Below, one piece after another: positions 1 to 7,554 of a stretch of 64,000 nt of DNA; positions within the stretch are counted from its first letter, which is position 1, and every line of letters begins with the position of its first letter. The stretch lies in contig AORU01000001.1 in assembly GCA_000344275.1 (NCBI GenBank), forward strand, positions 124,001 to 188,000, in the 5' to 3' direction. The notes beneath the pieces are model-generated. The model was not told the origin of the DNA. It searched no databases and saw only the letters and a list, made by a program, of their open reading frames with translations. The DNA is from Streptococcus oralis subsp. tigurinus AZ_3a. Lineage in GTDB: Bacteria > Bacillota > Bacilli > Lactobacillales > Streptococcaceae. The translations under genes were made by a program, and so were the position numbers.

Positions 1-801
1 TTCAAAGCCAATCGTGGCAATCAATTCGCGCCTGAGAGAGACTATCAGCTCTTCCTAGAAGTCTTCCAAGGCGGAAGTTGGACTAAGGCAGATCCAAAGA
101 AGAAGGCTCGTATGGAAGAAGTGCTGGAAAAGTGTATCAAACCTTTTTTACTTGGTAAGACAGATGACCAACTCTACCTTGTCAAACTAGGCAAGGAGAA
201 AATCGACTACGAGCAGCATTTACGGATTCAAGCAGAGAAAGAACGCAAGAAAAGAGATAACAGCGCCAAGCAATACGCTGACAACCTCATTCTTGCTATG
301 GGGCCTGCAGAACGAGCCTATCAAGATTACTTCGGCTTTACAGAAACCTTGACCCAAGAAGAACGAAAATGGGAAAAAATCCTCTTTGGTTTTGGTAAGA
401 ATAGAGACGAACGGGCTGTCAAGGCTAAACAAAACCAAAAGGAGTTGGAAAAGGATCAGCGAATTGCAAATCAAGATCCGATTGAACGAAAGCAGAAGCA
501 GACTTGGCTTCTTAATTCTTATTTTCGGGATTTGCCTGATGAAAAAGCTAGATTTTCTCGGCTCTTATTAGAATTTCGAAAAAGTGGAGAAGTAGCCTTT
601 TCAGATGATTACTTATCTGAGCATCTCATCGACTTTTTTTACAAGATGAAAGCCTTTGAGTTTGAAATTGCACCAGAACAAGTTCGAGATTTTCTAACAG
701 AATGCCTTCAGGCAGAACATCTATCATCTGCACAAGAAAGCTGGATTAAAGGAATTCTCCTTAATTGCCTTCACCCATTCTTAAATAGATTACTCATATA
801 G
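1..801 (+). CDS. Uncharacterised protein, 5' end cut off by window edge
   Basis: The reading frame is open from base 1 to a TAG at 799-801, so only the C-terminal 266 residues are visible and the start lies outside the window. The visible part is soluble, highly charged and mostly helical in character, with lysine/glutamate-rich stretches in its middle and no signal peptide or membrane segment. I do not recognise the family. An ATG at 112 exists, but coding continues upstream of it in frame (starting FKANRGNQ), so it should not be taken as the start. The gene ends at a hairpin shared with the convergent toxin gene. No function can be assigned. Confidence 0.7.
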   Translation, partial: FKANRGNQFAPERDYQLFLEVFQGGSWTKADPKKKARMEEVLEKCIKPFLLGKTDDQLYLVKLGKEKIDYEQHLRIQAEKERKKRDNSAKQYADNLILAMGPAERAYQDYFGFTETLTQEERKWEKILFGFGKNRDERAVKAKQNQKELEKDQRIANQDPIERKQKQTWLLNSYFRDLPDEKARFSRLLLEFRKSGEVAFSDDYLSEHLIDFFYKMKAFEFEIAPEQVRDFLTECLQAEHLSSAQESWIKGILLNCLHPFLNRLLI

Positions 802-803
802 AA

Positions 804-837
804 AAAATCCTACCTTGTCTATGCACGGTAGGATTTA
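804..837. terminator. Bidirectional terminator between converging genes
   Basis: A 10-bp stem (AAATCCTACC at 805-814 with GGTAGGATTT at 827-836) follows the stop of the first gene. On the minus strand it is followed by a T-run, making it a good intrinsic terminator for the toxin-antitoxin operon. The toxin stop codon (835-837) lies inside the stem. Confidence 0.8.
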
Positions 838-1191
838 TGTATCTCCGAAGATGTACTGGTAAAGTTGGACGACTTTCTGAAAACATTGTGTGTCCATTCT
901 TGTTATTTTTTGAGCATTACGCATCCGAAAATCAAAGGTATACAGTTGAAATGGATTGACAGCGCCATCTACCTTATCCGACGAGACAGGAACGAGCAAG
1001 CTTTTTTCTGCCAAACGTTGTTGGCCATGAGTGATGGGACAGACAGCCACAAAACCAGTTTGCAAGGCATATTCTCTCCTAGAAACAACCAAGGCAGGTC
1101 GCCTTTTCTGAATCTCCCGACCGACTGATGGATCAAAGTCCAGCCAAATGATATCCTGCTTTTCAGGAATATACTCAGATTTCGCTATCAA
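835..1191 (-). CDS. MazF/PemK-family mRNA interferase toxin
   Basis: A 118-residue protein of the MazF/PemK/CcdB-fold toxin family, which cleave mRNA at short sequence motifs. Visible family features are the N-terminal strand region (DIIWLDFDPSVGREIQKRRPA), the RPALVVS block and the VCPIT strand. The only possible start is TTG at 1189-1191: a stop codon lies four codons upstream in frame, and a GAAGGGG Shine-Dalgarno sits at the right distance before the TTG. It overlaps the 3' end of the antitoxin gene by 17 bp, so translation is probably coupled. The weak TTG start would keep toxin below antitoxin. The target sequence cannot be told from the sequence. Confidence 0.88.
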   Translation of the reverse strand: MIAKSEYIPEKQDIIWLDFDPSVGREIQKRRPALVVSRREYALQTGFVAVCPITHGQQRLAEKSLLVPVSSDKVDGAVNPFQLYTFDFRMRNAQKITRMDTQCFQKVVQLYQYIFGDT

Positions 1192-1390
1192 GTGATCTTA
1201 CCCCTTCAAAATCATTTGCCATTCTCAAATCAGTAATCCCATCAAAAGGATCTTTTAGTTTTGGAGCTAAGACAATGACTCCGTCAATCCCTTTGTAGAC
1301 AACCATTTCTTGACCTTCTGTCATACCCAAATTTTTAGGAATGGTCACAGTGAGCGAATTCCCCACCTTACGAGTCTTTACCGTATTCAT
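1175..1390 (-). CDS. MazE/PemI-like antitoxin (SpoVT-AbrB fold)
   Basis: A 71-residue antitoxin. The first ~45 residues (VKTRKVGNSLTVTIPKNLG onward) match the swapped-hairpin AbrB/MazE DNA-binding fold, and the acidic C-terminal tail is the usual toxin-binding part. ATG at 1390 is preceded by GGAGG. It is the first gene of a two-gene operon with the toxin and has a near-consensus promoter of its own, with palindromes at the -10 that suit autorepression by the antitoxin or the toxin-antitoxin complex. Confidence 0.88.
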   Translation of the reverse strand: MNTVKTRKVGNSLTVTIPKNLGMTEGQEMVVYKGIDGVIVLAPKLKDPFDGITDLRMANDFEGVRSLDSEI

Positions 1391-1410
1391 TGCTCTACCT
1401 CCACGAAATT

Positions 1411-1429
1411 GTATACACCAAGTATATAC
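1411..1429. promoter_or_regulatory. Paired palindromes overlapping the -10: likely autoregulatory operator
   Basis: GTATAC (1411-1416) and GTATATAC (1422-1429) are each self-palindromic and lie 5 bp apart over and just downstream of the -10 box. This is the usual place for the operator of AbrB-fold antitoxins. Binding is inferred. Confidence 0.55.
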
Positions 1430-1449
1430 CTGTTAGCAAAAAAAGTCAA
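1421..1449 (-). promoter_or_regulatory. Promoter of the toxin-antitoxin operon
   Basis: On the minus strand, -35 TTGACT (1444-1449), a 17-bp spacer and -10 TATACT (1421-1426), about 30 bp upstream of the antitoxin ATG. Confidence 0.8.
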
Positions 1450-1537
1450 GTCAATCCTTACTGGTATCAAGGATGTTTCGGATCAATACTATTTGTCATT
1501 TATTGTGGTCCAAGCCTGTGCAAAAGTTCCTCATTTA

Positions 1538-1546
1538 TGATAGAAT
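1538..1546 (+). promoter_or_regulatory. Extended -10 promoter for rbgA-rnhB-clc
   Basis: TGATAGAAT, an extended -10 without a good -35, lies 56 bp before the rbgA start. Confidence 0.5.
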
Positions 1547-1601
1547 AGATGGTGAGAAAGAAAACGTTTTTACTGCGTTTTTCAGTCGGAAAGGGAAATT
1601 T

Positions 1602-2453
1602 ATGGCTACAATTCAATGGTTTCCGGGCCACATGTCTAAGGCTCGACGACAAGTTCAGGAGAATTTAAAATTTGTTGATTTTGTGACGATTTTGGTGGAT
1701 GCTCGCTTACCTCTATCTAGTCAAAATCCTATGTTAAACAAGATTGTGGGTGATAAACCAAAACTTTTGATTTTGAATAAGGCAGATCTTGCTGATCCCG
1801 CAATGACCAAAGAATGGCGTCAGTATTTTGAATCACAGGGAATCCAAACTCTGGCTATCAACTCCAAAGAGCAAGTAACTGTAAAAGTTGTGACAGATGC
1901 GGCTAAAAAGCTCATGGCTGATAAGATTGCACGCCAGAAAGAACGCGGTATCAAGATTGAAACCTTGCGGACCATGATTATCGGAATTCCAAATGCCGGC
2001 AAGTCAACTCTCATGAACCGTTTGGCTGGGAAAAAGATTGCGGTTGTCGGCAATAAACCAGGTGTTACCAAAGGACAACAGTGGCTCAAAACCAATAAAG
2101 ACCTTGAAATCCTAGACACGCCAGGGATTCTCTGGCCTAAGTTCGAAGACGAAACCGTCGCTTTGAAACTAGCCCTAACAGGGGCAATTAAAGACCAGTT
2201 GCTTCCTATGGATGAGGTGACCATTTTTGGTCTCAATTATTTCAAAAAACATTATCCAGAAAAGCTAGCTGAACGCTTCAAACAAATGAAAATTGAAGAA
2301 GAAGCACCTGTTATCATCATGGATATGACACGTGCTCTCGGTTTCCGAGATGATTACGATCGCTTTTACAGTCTCTTCGTGAAGGAAGTTCGTGATGGCA
2401 AACTTGGTAACTATACCTTAGATACATTGGACGACATCGATGACAACGATTAA
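1602..2453 (+). CDS. rbgA: Ribosome biogenesis GTPase RbgA (YlqF)
   Basis: A circularly permuted GTPase of 283 residues needed for a late step of 50S subunit assembly. The permuted G-motif order is visible: NKAD (G4) near residue 60, then SKE (G5), then GIPNAGKST (P-loop, G1) near 130, and DTPG (G3) near 175. The start is ATG 1602 after AAGGGAA, which gives [11 protein letters not shown], the usual N-terminus of the family; the frame is open to 1473 but lacks a ribosome site there. It overlaps rnhB by 14 bp. The rbgA-rnhB pair is common in Firmicutes. Confidence 0.96.
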   Translation: MATIQWFPGHMSKARRQVQENLKFVDFVTILVDARLPLSSQNPMLNKIVGDKPKLLILNKADLADPAMTKEWRQYFESQGIQTLAINSKEQVTVKVVTDAAKKLMADKIARQKERGIKIETLRTMIIGIPNAGKSTLMNRLAGKKIAVVGNKPGVTKGQQWLKTNKDLEILDTPGILWPKFEDETVALKLALTGAIKDQLLPMDEVTIFGLNYFKKHYPEKLAERFKQMKIEEEAPVIIMDMTRALGFRDDYDRFYSLFVKEVRDGKLGNYTLDTLDDIDDND

Positions 2454-3234
2454 AGAAATCAAAGAACTTCTTGCTACTGTCAAAGAATTAGACAATCCTC
2501 TTTTTCCGGAATTCGAAAAAGATCCTCGTTCTGGAGTTCAAAAGGAAATCAGCAAGCGAAAAAAAGCTATTCAGGCTGAACTGGATGAAGACCTTCGTTT
2601 AGAATCCATGCTTTCCTATGAAAAAGAACTTTATAAGCAAGGAGTGACCTTAATAGCAGGTGTTGATGAGGTCGGCCGTGGTCCACTGGCTGGACCTGTA
2701 GTCTCTGCAGCCGTTATCTTGCCGAAAAATTGTAAGATTAGAGGCCTCAACGACAGCAAGAAGATCCCTAAAAAGAAACATTTGGAAATTTATCATGCTG
2801 TTCAAGATCAAGCCTTGGCAATCGGAATTGGTATCATGGATAATCACATCATTGACCAAGTCAATATCTATGAAGCGACCAAACTGGCCATGAAAGAAGC
2901 AATCTCCCAGCTCAGTCCGCAACCTAAGCACCTCTTGATAGATGCCATGAAACTGGAGTTACCAATTTCACAAACCTCCATTATCAAAGGAGATGCTAAC
3001 TCCCTCTCAATCGCAGCTGCATCTATAGTGGCCAAGGTGACACGGGATAATATTATGAAGGACTATGATAATCAATATCCCGGCTATGATTTCACGGCTA
3101 ATGCAGGATATGGAACAGCTAAACATCTAGACGGACTCAAGAAACTAGGAGTTACCCCAATTCACCGAATCAGCTTTGAACCCGTTAAATCATTGGTTGC
3201 AGAAGAAAAAGAAAGTTTAAGTTGGAAGGAATGA
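2440..3234 (+). CDS. rnhB: Ribonuclease HII
   Basis: A 264-residue RNase HII that removes ribonucleotides from RNA-DNA hybrids and misincorporated ribonucleotides from DNA. The catalytic [10 protein letters not shown] motif sits near residue 75, and the later acidic residue is in LLIDAM near 168. The first ~60 residues form the N-terminal substrate-binding extension typical of this family in Gram-positives. It overlaps rbgA by 14 bp and its TGA directly abuts the next ATG, so rbgA, rnhB and the ClC gene form one operon. Confidence 0.96.
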   Translation: MTTIKEIKELLATVKELDNPLFPEFEKDPRSGVQKEISKRKKAIQAELDEDLRLESMLSYEKELYKQGVTLIAGVDEVGRGPLAGPVVSAAVILPKNCKIRGLNDSKKIPKKKHLEIYHAVQDQALAIGIGIMDNHIIDQVNIYEATKLAMKEAISQLSPQPKHLLIDAMKLELPISQTSIIKGDANSLSIAAASIVAKVTRDNIMKDYDNQYPGYDFTANAGYGTAKHLDGLKKLGVTPIHRISFEPVKSLVAEEKESLSWKE

Positions 3235-4791
3235 ATGATTATGGAGGAACAGTCAGAAATACTCAGCTCCAAGAAGGAATTTGCCTTTGCCTCAAGCACC
3301 ATATTATCCCAAGTTGGGCGAGGGGTTATTGTCGGTCTCGTCGTCGGACTAATTGTCGGATCCTTTCGGTTTTCAATCGAAAAAGGCTTCCACCTGATAC
3401 AAGGGCTCTATCAAGATCAAGCGCACCTAGTGCGCAATCTTTTTATCATTGCTCTATTTTATTTAATTGTTAGCTGGCTCAGTGCGAAATTAACTCGGTC
3501 AGAAAAAGATATCAAGGGTTCAGGAATTCCTCAAGTCGAAGCCGAACTAAAAGGTCTCATGACTCTTAACTGGTGGGGCATTCTCTGGAAAAAATATATT
3601 TTAGGTATTCTTGCTATTGCCAGTGGCCTTATGCTAGGGCGTGAAGGGCCAAGTATTCAACTTGGAGCAGTTGGTGGAAAAGGGATTGCCAAGTGGCTCA
3701 AATCTAGCCCTGTTGAGGAACGCTCCTTGATTGCCAGTGGTGCTGCAGCAGGGCTAGCAGCTGCCTTTAATGCACCAATCGCAGGTCTTCTCTTTGTTAT
3801 AGAAGAAGTTTACCACCATTTTTCACGCTTTTTCTGGGTCTCAACTCTAGCAGCCAGTCTCGTAGCAAACTTTGTTTCTCTGCTCATATTTGGCCTAACA
3901 CCCGTACTGGATATGCCAGACAACATTCCTCTCATGACCCTAGACCAGTATTGGATTTACCTCCTTATGGGAGTTTTTCTCGGGCTTTCTGGTTTTCTCT
4001 ATGAGAAAGCTGTACTCAATGTTGGTCGAATTTATGACTGGATTGGTCAAAAAATCCATTTGGATAGAGCTTATTATCCAATCCTAGCCTTTATCCTTAT
4101 CATACCAGTCGGGATTTTCTTGCCACAAATTCTCGGTGGTGGAAATCAGGTCGTTCTTTCTTTGACTGAGCAAAATTTTAGTTTTCAAGTTCTATTAGCT
4201 TACTTTTTGATTCGCTTTGTTTGGAGCATGATTAGCTATGGAAGTGGTCTCCCAGGAGGAATTTTCCTACCCATTTTGGCGCTTGGTTCCTTACTAGGTG
4301 CCCTAGTCGGTGTCATTTGTGTCAATCTTGGGCTTGTCAGTCAAGAGCAATTTCCTATATTTGTCATTTTAGGAATGAGTGGCTACTTTGGGGCAATTTC
4401 CAAGGCTCCCTTAACCGCTATGATACTTGTTACTGAGATGGTAGGGGACATTCGAAACCTCATGCCACTTGGCTTAGTGACCTTGGTTGCTTACATCGTC
4501 ATAGATCTACTCAAGGGTGCTCCAGTCTATGAGGCCATGCTAGAAAAAATGCTGCCAGAAGAAGCGACAGATGAAGGAGAAGTCACCCTCATTGAAATCC
4601 CTGTATCAGATAAAATAGCAGGAAAACAGGTTCACGAGCTCAACTTGCCACATAACGTACTCATCACCACCCAAGTCCATAATGGCAAAAGCCAAACCGT
4701 TAACGGCTCAACTAGAATGTATCTGGGTGATATGATTCACCTGGTGATTCCAAAAAGTGAAATTGGAAAAGTCAAAGATTTGTTGTTGTAG
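3235..4791 (+). CDS. ClC-family chloride channel / Cl-/H+ antiporter with C-terminal TrkA-C domain
   Basis: A 518-residue integral membrane protein with about ten or more hydrophobic segments. The three ClC selectivity signatures are all present: GSGIP near 97, GREGP near 136 (gating glutamate) and GSGLPGGIF near 335. Residues ~440-518 after the last membrane segment resemble a cytoplasmic TrkA-C/RCK-C ligand-binding domain. The first ATG follows the rnhB stop with no gap; a second ATG two codons on is equally possible. Transporter rather than channel activity is inferred from bacterial relatives. Followed by a terminator at 4847-4878. Confidence 0.92.
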   Translation: MIMEEQSEILSSKKEFAFASSTILSQVGRGVIVGLVVGLIVGSFRFSIEKGFHLIQGLYQDQAHLVRNLFIIALFYLIVSWLSAKLTRSEKDIKGSGIPQVEAELKGLMTLNWWGILWKKYILGILAIASGLMLGREGPSIQLGAVGGKGIAKWLKSSPVEERSLIASGAAAGLAAAFNAPIAGLLFVIEEVYHHFSRFFWVSTLAASLVANFVSLLIFGLTPVLDMPDNIPLMTLDQYWIYLLMGVFLGLSGFLYEKAVLNVGRIYDWIGQKIHLDRAYYPILAFILIIPVGIFLPQILGGGNQVVLSLTEQNFSFQVLLAYFLIRFVWSMISYGSGLPGGIFLPILALGSLLGALVGVICVNLGLVSQEQFPIFVILGMSGYFGAISKAPLTAMILVTEMVGDIRNLMPLGLVTLVAYIVIDLLKGAPVYEAMLEKMLPEEATDEGEVTLIEIPVSDKIAGKQVHELNLPHNVLITTQVHNGKSQTVNGSTRMYLGDMIHLVIPKSEIGKVKDLLL

Positions 4792-4798
4792 GGTTGAT

Positions 4799-4820
4799 TT
4801 ACATAATTTATATTATGTAA
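4799..4820. repeat. TACATAA palindrome, copy 1
   Basis: Perfect 9-bp arms TTACATAAT / ATTATGTAA around TTAT, starting 8 bp after the ClC stop codon. A near-identical copy lies at 10543-10563 and a related palindrome at 6437-6456. Confidence 0.7.
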
Positions 4821-4846
4821 GGATTTTGATTAAACACATTAGAAAG

Positions 4847-4878
4847 CCGATTCTCAGTAATGAGATCGGTTATTTTTT
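4847..4878 (+). terminator. Intrinsic terminator after the ClC gene
   Basis: Stem CCGATTCTCA / TGAGATCGG (one bulged T) with GTAA loop, then a T-rich run at 4870-4878. Confidence 0.8.
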
Positions 4879-4906
4879 GCAGATAAGATATTTCACATAC
4901 AAATAA

Positions 4907-4935
4907 TTGAACTTTGGTAAAAATAAGACTACAAT
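4907..4935 (+). promoter_or_regulatory. Promoter of the small membrane-protein gene
   Basis: -35 TTGAAC (4907-4912), 17-bp spacer, -10 TACAAT (4930-4935). Predicted start of transcription near 4942. Confidence 0.7.
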
Positions 4936-4973
4936 TAAGTTAGAAATGATAAACCATAAAGCTAGAAAGGAGT

Positions 4974-4998
4974 TTACTGTATCGAATCTGTACAGTAA
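4974..4998 (+). promoter_or_regulatory. Hairpin between Shine-Dalgarno and start codon of the small gene
   Basis: TTACTGTA (4974-4981) and TACAGTAA (4991-4998) form a perfect 8-bp stem with a 9-nt loop. It starts one base after AAGGAG (4967-4972) and ends 10 nt before the ATG at 5009. If folded, it would bring that AAGGAG to a working distance from the start. A DNA operator is the alternative reading. Confidence 0.5.
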
Positions 4999-5008
4999 GA
5001 TTGAAATC

Positions 5009-5203
5009 ATGAAAAAGAAAACAATAGCAATTATACAATGTATTTTGTATCTCATAGCTCCTTATATAGCTCTTCAGTTATGTAGAATGAACAGAAGTTT
5101 CGTTACTGATAATCTCTTTTTTATTTTCCTTATTCTGCTGACTATTTCATTCTGGTTTAGTATTTGGAAACTAGAAAAAGCACTAGATAATGATTCACAA
5201 TAG
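5009..5203 (+). CDS. Small two-helix membrane protein, 64 residues
   Basis: A short gene I do not recognise. Two hydrophobic segments (about residues 4-20 and 29-48) are separated by a short polar linker, with a lysine-rich N-terminus and a charged C-terminal tail, so an integral membrane protein is likely. It has its own promoter (4907-4935) and its own bidirectional terminator. The start is chosen at ATG 5009: the frame extends upstream to 4907, but that is the -35 box, and the only good ribosome site, AAGGAG, lies 36 nt upstream of 5009 with a hairpin in between. Its position just left of the dif site is notable. No function is proposed. Confidence 0.6.
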   Translation: MKKKTIAIIQCILYLIAPYIALQLCRMNRSFVTDNLFFIFLILLTISFWFSIWKLEKALDNDSQ

Positions 5204-5248
5204 AAAAAAGATTTAGTTCTGTATTTCATAGATCTGAGTCTTTTTTCT
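5202..5248. terminator. Bidirectional terminator
   Basis: AGAAAAAAGA (5202-5211) pairs with TCTTTTTTCT (5239-5248), starting within the stop codon of the small membrane gene. Confidence 0.7.
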
Positions 5249-5280
5249 ATTTTATCCCTTTCTTTAAAAGCTCCTATAAC

Positions 5281-5311
5281 ATCTTTCCGAAAAACTATAA
5301 TTTTCTTGAAA
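5281..5311. other. dif site of the XerS type (chromosome dimer resolution, replication terminus)
   Basis: An imperfect 31-bp inverted repeat with left arm beginning ATCTTTCCGAAAAA, central CTATA and right arm TTTTCTTGAAA. It matches the streptococcal/lactococcal single-recombinase dif site as I remember it, and stands 52 bp upstream of xerS, its known position. It marks the terminus, in agreement with the gene-orientation switch here. Confidence 0.85.
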
Positions 5312-5334
5312 AATATATAAGTCTATGATATACT
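5306..5334 (+). promoter_or_regulatory. xerS promoter, -35 inside the dif site
   Basis: -35 TTGAAA (5306-5311), 17-bp spacer, -10 TATACT (5329-5334), also an extended -10 (TGATATACT). The -35 hexamer is the right end of the dif site. Confidence 0.7.
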
Positions 5335-5346
5335 ACTAGTAGACTT
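5319..5346. promoter_or_regulatory. Inverted repeat across the xerS -10
   Basis: AAGTCTA (5319-5325) and TAGACTT (5340-5346) flank the -10 box, and CTACTAGTAG (5333-5342) is a perfect palindrome within it. Operator or leader hairpin; the role is unknown. Confidence 0.45.
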
Positions 5347-5363
5347 AATTATGGAGAAAATAC

Positions 5364-6434
5364 ATGAAACGTGAGATTTTACTGGAACGAATCGACAAAC
5401 TAAAACAAATCATGCCCTGGTATGTTCTGGAATACTACCAATCAAAGCTTGCTGTTCCCTACAGTTTTACAACCTTGTACGAATATCTCAAGGAATATGA
5501 TCGATTTTTTAGCTGGGTTTTGGAGTCTGGTATTTCCAATGTTGATAAAATGTCTGACATTCCTTTATCAGTCTTGGAAAACATGTCAAAGAAAGACATG
5601 GAATCCTTTATCCTGTATCTACGAGAACGACCTTTGCTGAATGCCAATACAACCAAACAAGGCGTTTCTCAGACGACCATCAATCGGACCTTATCAGCAC
5701 TTTCCAGTCTTTACAAGTATCTGACCGAGGAGGTTGAAAACGACCAGGGAGAACCCTATTTCTATCGTAATGTAATGAAGAAAGTTTCAACCAAGAAAAA
5801 GAAAGAAACACTTGCTGCTAGAGCTGAAAATATCAAGCAAAAACTCTTTCTAGGTGATGAGACAGAAGGTTTTTTGACTTATATCGACCAAGAGTACCCA
5901 CAACAGCTCTCAAATCGCGCTCTCTCATCATTTAATAAGAATAAAGAACGTGATTTGGCTATTATTGCCCTTCTCCTAGCATCTGGTGTCCGCTTATCTG
6001 AAGCTGTTAATTTGGATCTTAGAGATCTTAATCTCAAAATGATGGTCATTGATGTCACACGTAAGGGGGGGAAACGTGATTCCGTCAATGTCGCTGCTTT
6101 TGCTAAGCCTTATCTAGAGAATTATCTCGCCATTCGAAATCAACGCTATAAGACGGAAAAGATGGATACAGCTCTCTTTCTGACCTTATATCGTGGTGTT
6201 CCCAATCGTATCGATGTTTCTAGTGTTGAAAAAATGGTTGCTAAGTACTCAGAGGACTTCAAAGTCCGTGTAACTCCCCACAAACTACGCCATACCCTGG
6301 CGACTAGGCTCTATGATGCTACTAAATCGCAAGTTTTGGTCAGCCATCAGCTAGGACACGCCAGTACACAAGTTACAGACCTCTATACCCATATCGTCAA
6401 TGATGAACAAAAGAATGCTTTAGATAGTTTATAG
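5364..6434 (+). CDS. xerS: Tyrosine recombinase XerS
   Basis: The single Xer recombinase of streptococci, which resolves chromosome dimers at dif under FtsK control. It is 356 residues, the family length. The full catalytic set is visible: R210, K234, H306, R309, H332 and nucleophile Y341. The N-terminal ~130 residues form the SAM-like core-binding domain. GGAG precedes the ATG at a good distance. It is transcribed from a promoter that overlaps its own target site, which would let XerS bound at dif limit its own synthesis (inference). Confidence 0.97.
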   Translation: MKREILLERIDKLKQIMPWYVLEYYQSKLAVPYSFTTLYEYLKEYDRFFSWVLESGISNVDKMSDIPLSVLENMSKKDMESFILYLRERPLLNANTTKQGVSQTTINRTLSALSSLYKYLTEEVENDQGEPYFYRNVMKKVSTKKKKETLAARAENIKQKLFLGDETEGFLTYIDQEYPQQLSNRALSSFNKNKERDLAIIALLLASGVRLSEAVNLDLRDLNLKMMVIDVTRKGGKRDSVNVAAFAKPYLENYLAIRNQRYKTEKMDTALFLTLYRGVPNRIDVSSVEKMVAKYSEDFKVRVTPHKLRHTLATRLYDATKSQVLVSHQLGHASTQVTDLYTHIVNDEQKNALDSL

Positions 6435-6436
6435 AA

Positions 6437-6456
6437 TACATAAAAATATTTATGTA
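6437..6456. repeat. TACATAA palindrome, variant copy
   Basis: TACATAAA / TTTATGTA, perfect 8-bp arms around AATA, three bases after the xerS stop codon. Confidence 0.55.
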
Positions 6457-6469
6457 AAATATCGCTCAT

Positions 6470-6503
6470 AAAAGAAGCTGGTCATACAACCAACTTCTTT
6501 TAT
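6470..6503. terminator. Bidirectional terminator between xerS and lplA
   Basis: AAAAGAAG-c-TGGT (6470-6482) pairs with ACCA-a-CTTCTTTT (6489-6501), T/A-rich on both sides. The two genes converge here. Confidence 0.8.
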
Positions 6504-6505
6504 TT

Positions 6506-7495
6506 TTACCCCACTACCGCTTCAGCAATTTCTTCACGGCTAATACCAGCAAAGTAGCGTGTAATATCAATAGTTTCTAGAGCTTTAAGGACATCTTCGC
6601 GTTCGTATTTTACACCACGAAGGACATCTTCTACAGCTGCAACGTCTTCGATACCGAAGAAGTCACCGTAAATCTTGATGTCTTGAATTTTTGATTCAAT
6701 GACGTTGGCAAAAACTTCAACCTTACCACTAGTGAATTTTGTACCACGACGGACGTTAAATTCAGGTGATTTACCGTAGTTCCAGTCCCAAGTACCGAAC
6801 TTGGTATCCTTGATACGATTGATTTCCGCTAATTCTTGCTCAGAAAAAACGTATTCAGTCATCTCTGGGTACTCTTTTTTCATGTATTCCAATAGCAAAT
6901 CACGGAATTCTTCAACTGTGATTTTTTCTGGTAATTCATTGACAATATTGGTGACACGGGCACGAACGGATTTCACACCTTTTGATTCAAATTTGTCTTT
7001 TGAAACCTTGAGGGCATTAGCAAGGACTGACAAATCAACGTCAAAGAGCAAGCAACCGTGGTGCATGATACGCCCATTGATATAGGCTTGGGCATTGCCA
7101 CAGAATTTTTTGCCATCAATCTCAAGGTCATTACGGCCTGTAAACTCAGCTTTAACGCCTAGTTGAGCCAAGGTATTGATAACTGGAGTTGAGAAGCTCT
7201 TGAAGTCAAAGGCCTTGTTTTCATCTTCTTTTGAAATGATGGTGTAGTTAAGGTTGTTTAAATCGTGATAAACAGCTCCACCACCACTGATACGACGGAC
7301 TACCTCAATACCATTTTCTCGAACATAATCACGGTTAATTTCTTCAATAGTATTCTGGTGACGACCAACAATGATAGAAGGTTTGTTAATCCAAAGAAGG
7401 AAGATTTGATCCTCATCTAGTAAGTGTTTAAAGGCATATTCTTCCAAGGCGATATTAAAAGCAGTGTCGTTTGAATGATTGATAATATATTTCAT
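6506..7495 (-). CDS. lplA: Lipoate-protein ligase
   Basis: A 329-residue LplA that activates lipoate with ATP and attaches it to the lysine of lipoyl domains. The conserved RRISGGGAVYHD motif lies near residue 70, GNAQA near 134, and an accessory C-terminal domain fills residues ~250-329. It is last in the dehydrogenase operon, 59 bp after lpdA, whose product carries the only lipoyl domain visible in this locus. The substrate is therefore most likely LpdA itself (inference). Confidence 0.94.
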   Translation of the reverse strand: MKYIINHSNDTAFNIALEEYAFKHLLDEDQIFLLWINKPSIIVGRHQNTIEEINRDYVRENGIEVVRRISGGGAVYHDLNNLNYTIISKEDENKAFDFKSFSTPVINTLAQLGVKAEFTGRNDLEIDGKKFCGNAQAYINGRIMHHGCLLFDVDLSVLANALKVSKDKFESKGVKSVRARVTNIVNELPEKITVEEFRDLLLEYMKKEYPEMTEYVFSEQELAEINRIKDTKFGTWDWNYGKSPEFNVRRGTKFTSGKVEVFANVIESKIQDIKIYGDFFGIEDVAAVEDVLRGVKYEREDVLKALETIDITRYFAGISREEIAEAVVG

Positions 7496-7554
7496 GATAT
7501 CCCTTTATACGATAGAGACTGGAAAACATCTTTCCAGCCTAGTCTATCTTCGTT

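Noticed and set aside
4870..5055. 61-codon leftward frame with hydrophobic residues opposite the small membrane gene
   Set aside because: It runs against a good rightward promoter and ribosome site, and has no promoter or Shine-Dalgarno of its own; hydrophobicity is expected from AT-rich DNA read backward.
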